DNA from: Geosiphon pyriformis
Taxonomy: Eukaryota; Glomeromycota; Glomeromycetes; Archaeosporales; Geosiphonaceae
NCBI GenBank assembly: GCA_016748015.1
Contig: JAAOMT010000597.1
Coordinates: forward strand, 728,037 to 743,330
Reading direction: 5' to 3'
Length of the DNA: 15,294 bases
In this document: one piece after another, positions 8,808 through 15,294 of the stretch
Layout of the letters: each line of letters opens with the position of its first letter
How positions within the stretch are numbered: the stretch's first letter is position 1
Notes under the pieces: generated by a model
The model's database searches: none
Told to the model about the DNA's origin: nothing
Seen by the model: only the letters and a program-made list of their open reading frames with translations
Program-made: the position numbers and the translations under genes

Positions 8808-9175
8808 ATAATATTTAAGTCAAAAATTGATCAACTTCGGATTAACGAGAGTGACACAAATTCTATGCTCACAATATCTCCCAAAGGAAAATTGGGAACG
8901 GATCGTTTTACTAACAAAATCCTTTTTGACTGTTTCGCAACACAAATAGAACTTCTGAATAAGGCGCAAGACCGATTCGTCCAATGTCGAAGGATAGACA
9001 TAAAATTTTTTGTATGGCGCGTGTTCTTTACAAAAAGAAAAATCATTTTGAGCAGATATCAGTCCAGAATTTAATGCCAAAAATCGGGAGGAATCGGAAT
9101 AGTTTTTTGCAACCACTTAATCTACATAGGTGATAAAGCCATACGGCTTGTACATTGTGTTGGTTTAAAATTTAA
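8808..9175. other. G+C-richer coding-like island, three overlapping open frames, strand unresolved
   Basis: The jump in G+C from the adjoining desert is abrupt. Three frames are open over most of it. On the plus strand a frame runs to a stop at 9072-9074 with LTISPKGKLGTDRFTNKILF and NKAQDRFVQCRRIDIKFF. On the minus strand, 9116-8820 has 98 codons with YPSTLDESVLRLIQKFYLCC; upstream of one stop it continues into MYKPYGFITYVD, which weakly recalls an RNA-recognition RNP1 motif. A second minus frame (9046-8831) has KRSVPNFPLGDIVSIEFVSL. Higher G+C lowers stop frequency, so openness alone cannot choose between them. It is probably a decayed exon or transposon fragment; no family is recognised. 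Confidence 0.35.
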
Positions 9176-9179
9176 ATGA

Positions 9180-9426
9180 GTCTAATTTTTTAATCTTCTA
9201 ATAAATCCTATTTTAACCTCAGGAGGTTGATAGTGCAAATACTCAGTTTTTTAATGAAATAAAGATTGGATGTTACATATTGAGAGAGTTTAAATAATAA
9301 TTAGATTCATGAAATTCACGTTGAGAAATTAGTAAAGCGGTTTATAGAGAGCGTGACTAGAACTCCGATCTTTCCTATGTTCTCAAAACCATTATAAAAT
9401 TCTTACACATTGCACTAAAATTATTT
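9180..9426. other. 3' flank of the I78 inhibitor gene
   Basis: No gene is seen here. Read on the minus strand, it follows the stop codon of the inhibitor gene. A canonical AATAAA poly(A) signal close to that stop was not found. Confidence 0.45.
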
Positions 9427-9824
9427 TTAACCGATGTTAACACTCTTGATAACATTTGAATTATCAACATGTACATTCAATCTAGAATAATATAAAATTA
9501 TCTTGAAAAATTGTCCATCTTTCCTGAAATTCAAGTTTTTAGCACAACTCAATGTAGGAATCAAATATTTCTTACCGATCTTGGATAAAGTCTCTGGTGG
9601 TAATAGCATTCGGTCCAAGGACACGATGCTTACTCGGCAAATCTGACTTTCGAATGATCTATTTTTAAAAATATAGAGATTTAAAATCGTAAAGAAACCT
9701 TGACCTAATTGATTTTAACTTCGCTTACTTGTTCAGTAGGCACACCAGTTGGAACAGATTCATTTTCTGGGACGAACTGTTTTCCGATCAAATGTTTCCA
9801 ATCGTCAGTGTTAATTTTTGCCAT
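9427..9824 (-). CDS. I78-family peptidase inhibitor, 77 aa, three exons
   Basis: I78 proteins are small inhibitors of serine proteases; a known fungal member inhibits elastase. Exons on the minus strand are 9824-9729, 9658-9576 and 9481-9427 (stop TAA 9429-9427). The joins give an uninterrupted 77-residue protein. Residues 1-18 are MAKINTDDWKHLIGKQFV, holding the LIGK element; residues 38-56 are DLPSKHRVLGPNAITTRDF, the family core (R.LGP.A.TT.D.); the C-terminus has DRLNVHVDNSNVIKSVNIG, matching the usual DRLNV..D..G.V..V..G ending. The exon 2/3 junction splits the Arg codon of DRLNV. Length suits the family (about 65-100 residues). There is no signal peptide, so a cytosolic role is likely, perhaps against endogenous or bacterial proteases. 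The start is the only in-frame ATG and lies just before the conserved region. No stop or frameshift was found, in contrast to every neighbour. The exact target protease cannot be told from sequence. Confidence 0.85.
9482..9575 (-). other. Intron 2 of the I78 inhibitor gene
   Basis: A 94-nt intron with donor GTAAGA (9575-9570) and acceptor TATTATTCTAG (ending at 9482). A competing internal acceptor, TTGAATTTCAG, lies upstream within it. The distal acceptor is chosen because it alone restores the conserved DRLNV motif. Confidence 0.75.
9659..9728 (-). other. Intron 1 of the I78 inhibitor gene
   Basis: A 70-nt phase-0 intron with a strong donor (GTAAGC at 9728-9723) and acceptor AAAAATAG (ending at 9659). 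It must be removed, because reading through meets TAG within a few codons after EQVSEVKIN. Confidence 0.8.
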
Positions 9825-9837
9825 TGGCTTATGAATT

Positions 9838-9884
9838 TTGAAAAGGAGAAAAAAATATTGTCGAGATCCAAGAGTATATATTCA
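9838..9884 (-). promoter_or_regulatory. Putative core promoter of the I78 inhibitor gene
   Basis: On the minus strand a TATA-like run (ATATATAC, 9882-9875) lies about 50 nt before the ATG. It is followed by a pyrimidine-rich stretch (TATTTTTTTCTCCTTTTC), a layout common at fungal transcription starts. In DNA this rich in A and T the TATA-like match is weak evidence by itself. Confidence 0.35.
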
Positions 9885-9925
9885 TTATTTTTTATCATAT
9901 TAAACATTGTACAAACTTAAGATGA

Positions 9926-9949
9926 AAAATTGATATCATTATCAATTTT
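9926..9949. repeat. Perfect inverted repeat, 10-bp arms and 4-nt loop
   Basis: AAAATTGATA, then TCAT, then TATCAATTTT. It lies about 100 nt upstream of the inhibitor start. It could be a protein-binding palindrome or a chance hairpin; AT-only hairpins of this size can arise by chance in such DNA. Confidence 0.5.
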
Positions 9950-10990
9950 AGGGAACTTTCCCACAGATCCGAAATTACTTGTCGATCAGTGACTTCATAA
10001 AGTTAAAAATATTACATTTGTTATTGCTGATAAGCATTTTAATTAATTAAAAATTGTGATATTTTGGTTTGAATTAATTAATATGTTGATTATTTATATT
10101 TATATTTATATTTATATGAGGTTAGAAAGAGGAGAACAAAAACTCGAATCTTTTTCTTCTCTTAATTGAGATCGAGCTATCGTCGCTCCTTACAATATCA
10201 AAGATTATTCCGAATGATATATACCAGTACTGATTTAACATTCGCACGCGATATTATCAATTTTGAAAATTAATATTTCCTATAGATAAATATAATTTCA
10301 ATTATCTGTATCACTTTTACTTTAAAATTAAAATTTTATAATCACTGGAAAAAGTATTATTTTTAGATTAATAATTAACATTTATAATATAAAGAAATAT
10401 TGGATAATTGCATTTATATTATTTGAACAATAAAATTATTAATAATTATCTCATTTCTCATTAATATCATAATTCTATTTATTTTTGCATATAAAAATAA
10501 TAATAAATTATTAAGAAAATCGAAAATATTTGACAATAAGTTGTTTTAATAATCTGAAACTTTCGGGCCAAGATAAAAATTGCTTGATAACTTATAGCAA
10601 AAACATTTTTTTAATGTTTTGATAAGAATTACTCAAAACTTTTATTGAACTATTTCGTTTAAATAAAACATGTTCTAAAATAATTTATCAAATAGTCTCT
10701 TAAAATAATCCAAGACACAAAAATGGTTATATATCTGTAAAATCAATATTGCAATATTATTAAATACTAAAGAGCATTTAAAAAGCTTAAATAAATTATG
10801 TATTTTTAAAACATTCAAAGTCAACATATTTGGTTAGCCTTTAATCTCACTTCAAATTTTTTACTTCAAGATCTAATATTTTGTGTTGTTGTCAAGGACC
10901 TAAAATTTATTGATTTCTAGAACATTTAGTTATCTATTAGACAGTCATTAAATGGAAAAAGAGAAATATTTTTTATGGAAGAATTTAATT
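9950..10990. other. AT-rich intergenic region with a small mixed-composition island
   Basis: Most of it is A/T-rich with no frame worth reporting. At about 10120-10255 composition is more balanced, with polypurine GAGGTTAGAAAGAGGAGAAC followed by a TCTTTTTCTTCTC pyrimidine tract. Translations there meet several stops. It may be an upstream regulatory or untranslated region or an old element; nothing specific is recognised. Confidence 0.45.
10091..10117. repeat. (TTTATA)n hexanucleotide microsatellite
   Basis: Four to five units of TTTATA. Shorter versions of the same hexamer occur near 925-947 and 14104-14120. Confidence 0.75.
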
Positions 10991-10999
10991 TGAGAATAA

Positions 11000-11560
11000 C
11001 ATTAAAATTTAAAATTAAAATAAAACCCAAATTTTCAATGAATGAAATTTACTTAATGCATTCTCTTGTTTCATTTGAAGACTGACAAATTAGTTCATTT
11101 CGTTTTTTGTCATGACCATAAGCACAGGGAAAAAATTAAATACAACAAATTCCTCAATGAGATGCTGTAGAAAAGAATTTACCATTTCTTTAATGATATT
11201 CTGTTTATTCTATAGGAAGATATCAATTTTTAATTTAATAATTTATTGCCATCATTGTTTTTATAAAATGACTTCTGTAATCGATTTCAGTTTTATTCTA
11301 CTATTGATCACTTCTCTGGCTTATAAATCAAAACAGAAATAAAAAAAATATGTCAAAAATTTCTCTCTTCAAGAGAGGTATTTACTAAAGAATAAAAAAT
11401 TGCGTGTTAAAAGAAGTTTTAAATATACCACAATTTGATTTTTAATAAAGTTTGGGTTGAAATTCGAAGGATATTGCTGGTGTACAGATGAACTTTTGAA
11501 ATATAAAACTCTAATATCTAACAATATATCATAATAATTTAATTTGAATGACTGAATTCA
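11000..11560. other. Weakly coding-like AT-rich DNA
   Basis: A 76-codon plus frame (11112-11342) and a partly open minus frame (with LQHLIEEFVVFNFFPVLMVM and SLQMKQENALSKFHSLKIW) overlap. Neither is convincing, and an open frame of this size is near chance expectation. It may be the decayed continuation of the coding-like DNA to its right. Confidence 0.2.
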
Positions 11561-12130
11561 CCCTTTAATGCTCATTTAAGTACGAAAATTATTGGAAAAG
11601 AATGTGGATGTCATAGATTAAGGTCCTCGAAAGAATGTGATTGACGACTTTCACCAACAGATCCTTGTGAATGAGGTCAAGGAATTCTTGGCCATGGTTT
11701 CAGAAAGTGCCAAATCTCATATTTCAATCCAGATGATGGTTTAATAACAACAACAAATTTTTCTGCTATGATCGTGTATGTTTATGAATTTAAACATGCC
11801 AAAGAAGATTCATTATAAACGCAGTTCGAGATATATCAAATATTTCTTGGGCTTGGAACCTACTAATATTTAAATCTTATTTTGCCAGGATTATTAATAT
11901 TAATTACGAAATGAGAATTAAGTTTTAACCAGAATTTATCAAGTGATTTAGATTAATGCTTTGCTGCACAAATTTAGAGACAGGTTTAAGATCGACCCGT
12001 TGACTTTTACCTCTCCATTGACTTTCCAATTCAAAAAAGGATGAGAATGACCAGCAAATTCTTCATATCTAGTACTCAAACTATAAATGATTTGCAAAGA
12101 TAGTTGTTGTATGCAAAATTGGCCTCATTC
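11560..12130. pseudogene. Decayed coding sequence, family and strand unresolved
   Basis: Composition and low stop density point to former coding DNA. On the plus strand a frame at 11585-11815 with only two TGA stops contains GQGILGHGFRKCQISYFNPD and DGLITTTNFSAMIVYVYEFK. On the minus strand, text in family-like order includes STRYEEFAGHSHPFLNWKVN (about 12080-12020), RFQAQEIFDISRTAFIMNLL (about 11860-11800) and AEKFVVVIKPSSGLKYEIWH (about 11770-11710). One strand must be the shadow of the other. The minus strand is slightly favoured because its pieces span a longer distance and a DNA-binding-like domain lies upstream on that strand. No function is assigned. Confidence 0.35.
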
Positions 12131-12174
12131 CCACAAATCCAACGTTGAATTGAATAAGAATTAGATAAGATAGT

Positions 12175-12360
12175 ATGCAAGAAAAATTACACAACGTTGA
12201 ATATCAAGAAATTTTATATTATTTGAGAGCCACGGTGAAAGAAAGTTGGAGAATTATAAAAATCATATTTTTTGTCAAAATATCAGATTTATATTTAATT
12301 TTTTTTTTCGAGTTCTCTGTTATTTATTACATTTCAAAAAAACTCTATAATCATATTTAA
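12175..12360 (+). other. Open frame of doubtful reality
   Basis: A 61-codon plus frame starts with QEKLHNVEYQEILYYLRATV and ends in Phe/Ile-rich text. The first half has slightly better composition than the flanks. It has no motif, no family and no supporting neighbour. Confidence 0.12.
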
Positions 12361-12549
12361 TAAACTTTTTATCCAAATGCTGATTTGTTATGCCCAAAAT
12401 ATTTTTAGACGACAATGGTTATCTTAAAAATGATTAAGAAAAGAATTATTTTTCAGAAATAACAGCCTATTGAATTAAAGTTTTGATTAAATGATTTAGA
12501 AATTACTATTACCTGAGCCATGATCTACTATATTGGTTCAAAAAATATT

Positions 12550-12690
12550 TTATCCTTTCAGTGCTTTGACCACTATAAGCGCTACCTCTTTTGAATTTTA
12601 ATAAAAAAACTTATTTACTTTTCTTCAATCTTCATAAGAATAACTGACAAGTCGTTTGATTTCCCTATCAGACCAATGGGCTGTGTTTCC
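12550..12690 (-). pseudogene. Possible Myb/SANT-like DNA-binding domain remnant
   Basis: The minus-strand frame from 12690 reads GNTAHWSDREIKRLVSYSYE, then a stop, RKVNKFFY, a stop, and NSKEVALIVVKALKG before a stop at 12552-12550. HWSDREIKRLVSY matches the first helix (W[ST].EE...L...) of Myb/SANT-like domains found next to transposases and in expanded fungal families, and FY.NSKEVALIVVKAL fits the second helix. The third helix cannot be followed. The opposite strand has an 83-codon open frame (12595-12843) over the same bases, so the strand assignment is uncertain. At most it is a decayed domain. Confidence 0.35.
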
Positions 12691-12843
12691 AACTGGTTAA
12701 CCTTTAAACATGAGAATAATTTGTTTATTTTTTATTATTACATCTACCAAATTCCAGTAAGAATCATGAAGCATATTTTAATTTGCAAAATCTTCCAAAG
12801 ATCACATGAAAAGAAGCAAAAACTCAGTCCAGAATATTTTTAT
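12595..12843 (+). other. 83-codon open frame without a family, competing with the minus-strand domain
   Basis: The frame is open without an upstream ATG; the first Met is at 12676. It contains DKSFDFPIRPMGCVSNWLTF and later QRSHEKKQKLSPEYFY. In DNA of this composition a frame this long is expected about once per window by chance, so it is listed only because it competes with the Myb/SANT reading. Confidence 0.2.
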
Positions 12844-12844
12844 T

Positions 12845-13240
12845 AATGATGCTTTCTATGTGTGTGAGAAAGGGTTTAAAAAATGTGAAATTCGATAGAA
12901 TGAATGATTTCTATTTATATTGGCCGAAAATAGATTATATTAGAGTCACATGGTAAGTTTTTCTTTGAATTCGCGACCATTGGTATTTGTAGATTTTCCA
13001 AAGCAAATTAGGGAATCAAAATATAATTGGAACGTTGATATGAGTTTTTAGAATTAAAAAATCTTAGTCTATTAATGTTTCAATAATATTAAGCCTTTTT
13101 TTGAAATAGACTTTTTCAGCTTTGGGTTAATTATACCACTCTAACTATTGTCGAGGAACCAGTAGATGAAATCAAAGCCTTAAAATCGCAACAATTGAAA
13201 CCTAATAAATATATTTTTTTGTTATATATGTGAAATTTCA
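12845..13240 (+). other. Coding-like remnants with possible intron signals
   Basis: Plus-strand pieces include FDRMNDFYLYWPKIDYIRVT (about 12888-12950), followed at once by a consensus donor (GTAAGT at 12954), and, after the acceptor-like GACTTTTTCAG near 13120, a frame with LWVNYTTLTIVEEPVDEIKA and LKSQQLKPNKYIF. The two reading registers do not join into one frame with the simplest splice, so the gene model is not resolved. No family is recognised. Confidence 0.3.
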
Positions 13241-13718
13241 TTAAATTTTGATATTTAACTGTTTTATTGTATATTTTTTAAATAAGAATTGTCCTATATA
13301 ACCATGAATATCTCGATTTAAGGTTTAAAAATCTATTAAAGATTTGATATAAAACATTATAATATTAAATCTTTTTCGAATGAATGAGCGATTTATTATT
13401 GAATGTTTTTTTATATGGGCTTTTAACTATAAAAACATAAAACAGTAAACCATTCAATAAAATCCAAAGATTATAGAAACTAAAAAAATAATATATTTTT
13501 TTAAAAAATTAATTGTTATAAACCAAAAGTTTTAATTAACAATTCGAATTAATAATTTAATAATAATAAATTCGATAAAAATAGTTGAAATAAAATCAAA
13601 AATTTAAAAATAAATTAATAGTAAATGATTATAATTAAAATTTTTATTTATATTCGAATATCATTTAAATCATGGAAAATTAAAATAACTATTTTCAATC
13701 TTATTTTTCATTAAAAAT
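13240..13718. other. AT-rich spacer
   Basis: Strongly A/T-rich with no frame, RNA or repeat of note. Confidence 0.6.
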
Positions 13719-14076
13719 TTAGAGTTTAATATTATGTTTATTTAAAATATTAAATTTTACTTTACTAATATTTGTATTTTGAAAATGTAAACAAATATTA
13801 ATTTGATAAAAACGGTTTTCTAAAGCGCAATCTATTATAAATGTGTTTTTGGACAAAGTAATTAATTGAGAGATGCTATGAAATATTATAAGCCGGCTAA
13901 AAAGATTTAAACCCGCAGACCTGAAAATCGGTCTATAAATTTTATATTTAGATAAATTAGATGCTCTAAATTGAAAATTAACACATTCTATAATAGATAA
14001 TTTGCTAGCAACGCTCATAAGTGAGCTCGATTGAATTTTAAACAAGATGATTACTCCAATACATTTTTCATGGTAA
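13719..14076. other. Coding-like island, longest minus ORF versus decayed plus frame
   Basis: On the minus strand 14045-13719 is open for 108 codons from ATG, Ser- and Ile-rich, with SAGLNLFSRLIIFHSISQLI. On the plus strand a frame from 13810 to 14073 with five stops reads AQSIINVFLDKVIN, ISRLKRFKPADLKIGL, ILYLDKLDALN and KLTHSIIDNLLATLISELD, a composition that looks more like a helical protein. The minus ORF is longer than expected by chance, yet its 3' third is AT-driven low complexity. I cannot decide which strand was coding; no family is recognised on either. Confidence 0.3.
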
Positions 14077-14079
14077 TCC

Positions 14080-14300
14080 TTGAGTTGAGATTATAATGAT
14101 AATATTTATATTTATATTGAAAATAATTTACTTTTTCAAATTTATAAATTGTTTTGAACAAGATTCTTAAGCTTTTCTTTCTGCAAAATCTATATCGGTA
14201 TAAATGCATTAAAACTACTTCAACAAAGTATTTAGATCATATAATAGATATCATCAGCAACAATTACCTAAGTTAATTTCATCTTTCAATTTAGTATAAA
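14080..14300. other. AT-rich spacer
   Basis: A/T-rich DNA with a short TTTATA run near 14104-14120. No gene is seen. Confidence 0.5.
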
Positions 14301-14690
14301 CAAAGATTTCAAAGATACTGCAAAATGCTGTCATTGTTTATGATGAATGAATCCTTCAAAAATTGTTTGTTTAAAATCACCAAGAAACATGAAATTCAAA
14401 TTCTGAAATCCACGTAAACGCGAAGAAATTCAACATTTCAAAAGTTCAAGGATTCCAGTTTCGACTTGAGAAAAAATATTTATCTTGGCAAATGGATTCA
14501 AGCAGAGAAAAGATTCTGAAGCTCAAACTTTTTGAATAAAATAGATGGGGTTGCCAGTGACATATTATTTAGGATTGAAAAACAAGGTGTGGAAAAATGA
14601 ATTCAAGAAAATATTTGGTACTTGTATATGTCCCTGAAATTGAGACTGATGTATCAACTCAATGTTTCCTATTAAAGTATATGAGAATTT
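14300..14690. other. Coding-like region, strand unresolved
   Basis: A plus frame from about 14300 to 14679 has few stops and contains SLFMMNESFKNCLFKITKKH, then, after stops, IDGVASDILFRIEKQGVEK and IQENIWYLYMSLKLRLMYQL. A second plus frame (VNAKKFNISKVQGFQFRLEK; RKYLVLVYVPEIETDVSTQC) and a minus frame (ASESFLCLNPFAKINIFSQV) are also plausible. Composition supports former coding DNA. If minus, it would lie downstream of the kinase remnant. No family is recognised. Confidence 0.3.
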
Positions 14691-14775
14691 TTAAATTCGT
14701 CTAAAATTTCAATGATACATTTTGATAACGGCTCATTTCATGATTTGCAAAAAAGGTTTTCTACAATTCGGTTCA

Positions 14776-15079
14776 TCCCCGAGTTTGGAATGTCAGCTTT
14801 TGAAATGTTAATAGAGAAGGAATATATGCAGTGGAAGGCATATGCTTGATTAAAATAAAATCATTTAATAGAAAATTATTATGCTCAATTTTGCATAAAT
14901 ATTATATGTTAGAAATTTCGTCATCGCATGACAAATTTCTGTAAGATCTTGATTAGCCTTCGGATATTCTTATTGGCACTTGAATTAATAATTTGCGGCT
15001 AATTTAATAGAAGACAGATGACTGAATTTACACTCTTTTTAAAATAGAATTAATTGTTGGAATTCATGGCTATATCTCC
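14776..15079 (-). pseudogene. Protein kinase C-terminal lobe and tail, decayed
   Basis: Minus-strand pieces follow the order of a kinase C-lobe. GDIAMNS (15079-15059) lies where SDIYS..MIM.E is expected. SIKLAANY (from about 15011) corresponds to the HD..LA..IC segment, then, after a frame change, RISEG-stop-SRSYRNLSCDDEIS corresponds to RP.I.EGTP..Y..L...CWD of subdomain XI, with the Cys-Trp pair damaged. The frame goes on with YLCKIEHNNFLLNDFILIKH and MPSTAYIPSLLTFQKL, which resembles the HP.A.YTSRLLNF..L tail that I recall from the expanded TKL-like kinases of Rhizophagus. Stops (TAA 14955-14953 and another in NI-stop-YLCK) and frameshifts make it a pseudogene. The catalytic HRD and DFG motifs were not found in the remaining bases up to the window end, so the N-lobe is absent, beyond the edge, or too decayed. 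Final stop TGA 14775-14773. Confidence 0.5.
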
Positions 15080-15294
15080 TCAGTGTTAAATATAAAATAG
15101 GCTTAAACCTTCTGAACCTAATTTAGACAGTGCTATTGATCTATTCACTGCTTATTAAACATTAAGTTTTTTATTAAACTTCCCAGAATTCGAATAGAAT
15201 TATTAAAGCGGGTTTTAAGAAATACCTGATTTAATAGCCTTTAATTTTTGATTTGGTTAAATGTCTTCCGACTATAGAACTTGCATAGTGGTTT
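15080..15294 (-). other. Upstream flank of the kinase remnant, possible decayed kinase sequence
   Basis: Read on the minus strand, this would hold the catalytic and activation loops. Only weak pieces appear (VNRSIALSKLGSEGLSLFYI; IRYFLKPALIILFEFWEV), without a clear HRD, DFG or APE. The region reaches the window edge. Confidence 0.25.

Noticed and set aside
9215-9228. AACCTC-AG-GAGGTT inverted repeat as a terminator
   Set aside because: Arms are six bases with a two-base centre, too tight for a hairpin, and bacterial-type terminators are not expected in this genome.
9427-9624. Unspliced 65-codon minus-strand frame containing SRLNVHVDNSNVI
   Set aside because: Only its last part matches the inhibitor family; the first part is intron 2 and out-of-frame exon 2. 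The spliced model restores the whole conserved protein.
9729-9920. Plus-strand 63-codon open frame over the inhibitor gene
   Set aside because: It is antisense to exon 1 and the promoter of the spliced I78 gene, which has family motifs and splice sites.
1-15294. CRISPR array or bacterial operon
   Set aside because: No regularly spaced direct repeats with unique spacers, no ribosome-binding sites before tightly packed genes, and clear spliceosomal introns.

Overview
The window looks like an AT-rich eukaryotic, most likely fungal, nuclear contig. By eye it is roughly three quarters or more A+T, with short coding remnants separated by featureless A/T tracts, small spliceosomal introns (about 40-95 nt) with GT..AG ends, and many decayed mobile-element and gene-family fragments. 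Three remnants resemble families that I recall as expanded in arbuscular mycorrhizal fungi (Glomeromycotina, e.g. Rhizophagus or Gigaspora): a retroelement/RNase H-type C-terminal region with a WHPD motif and a CxxC..H..C cluster, a class-3 lipase, and the tail of a protein kinase. The lineage call is an inference from remembered families, not from a search.

Layout. 1-800: a retroelement C-terminal fragment on the minus strand (372-764), far richer in G+C than its surroundings. 800-2100: AT-rich DNA with weak coding-like islands. 2211-2810: a plus-strand pseudogene of unknown family with a plausible intron. 3229-4044: a plus-strand class-3 lipase pseudogene with two probable introns. 4050-5165: AT desert. 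5171-6101: a long plus-strand pseudogene of unknown family. 6097-6270: a GTTC/GAAC low-complexity repeat. 6275-6600: a remnant with C2H2/BED-like character. 6780-8800: AT desert with a TTA microsatellite. 8808-9175: a G+C-richer island with three overlapping open frames. 9427-9824: the only gene that looks intact, a three-exon minus-strand gene for a 77-residue I78-family peptidase inhibitor. 9925-11100: mostly AT-rich. 11100-13240: ambiguous coding-like remnants, including a possible Myb/SANT-like domain on the minus strand. 13240-14300: AT-rich with one coding-like stretch. 14300-15294: coding-like DNA ending in a minus-strand protein kinase C-terminal pseudogene.

The genes do not form an operon or an evident pathway. 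The picture is one small, probably working gene in a graveyard of decayed gene-family members and transposon pieces. I found no convincing undescribed system. The points most worth checking are the intact I78 gene, the long unidentified pseudogenes, and the recurrent in-frame TGA/TAG codons at positions that could once have been Trp.
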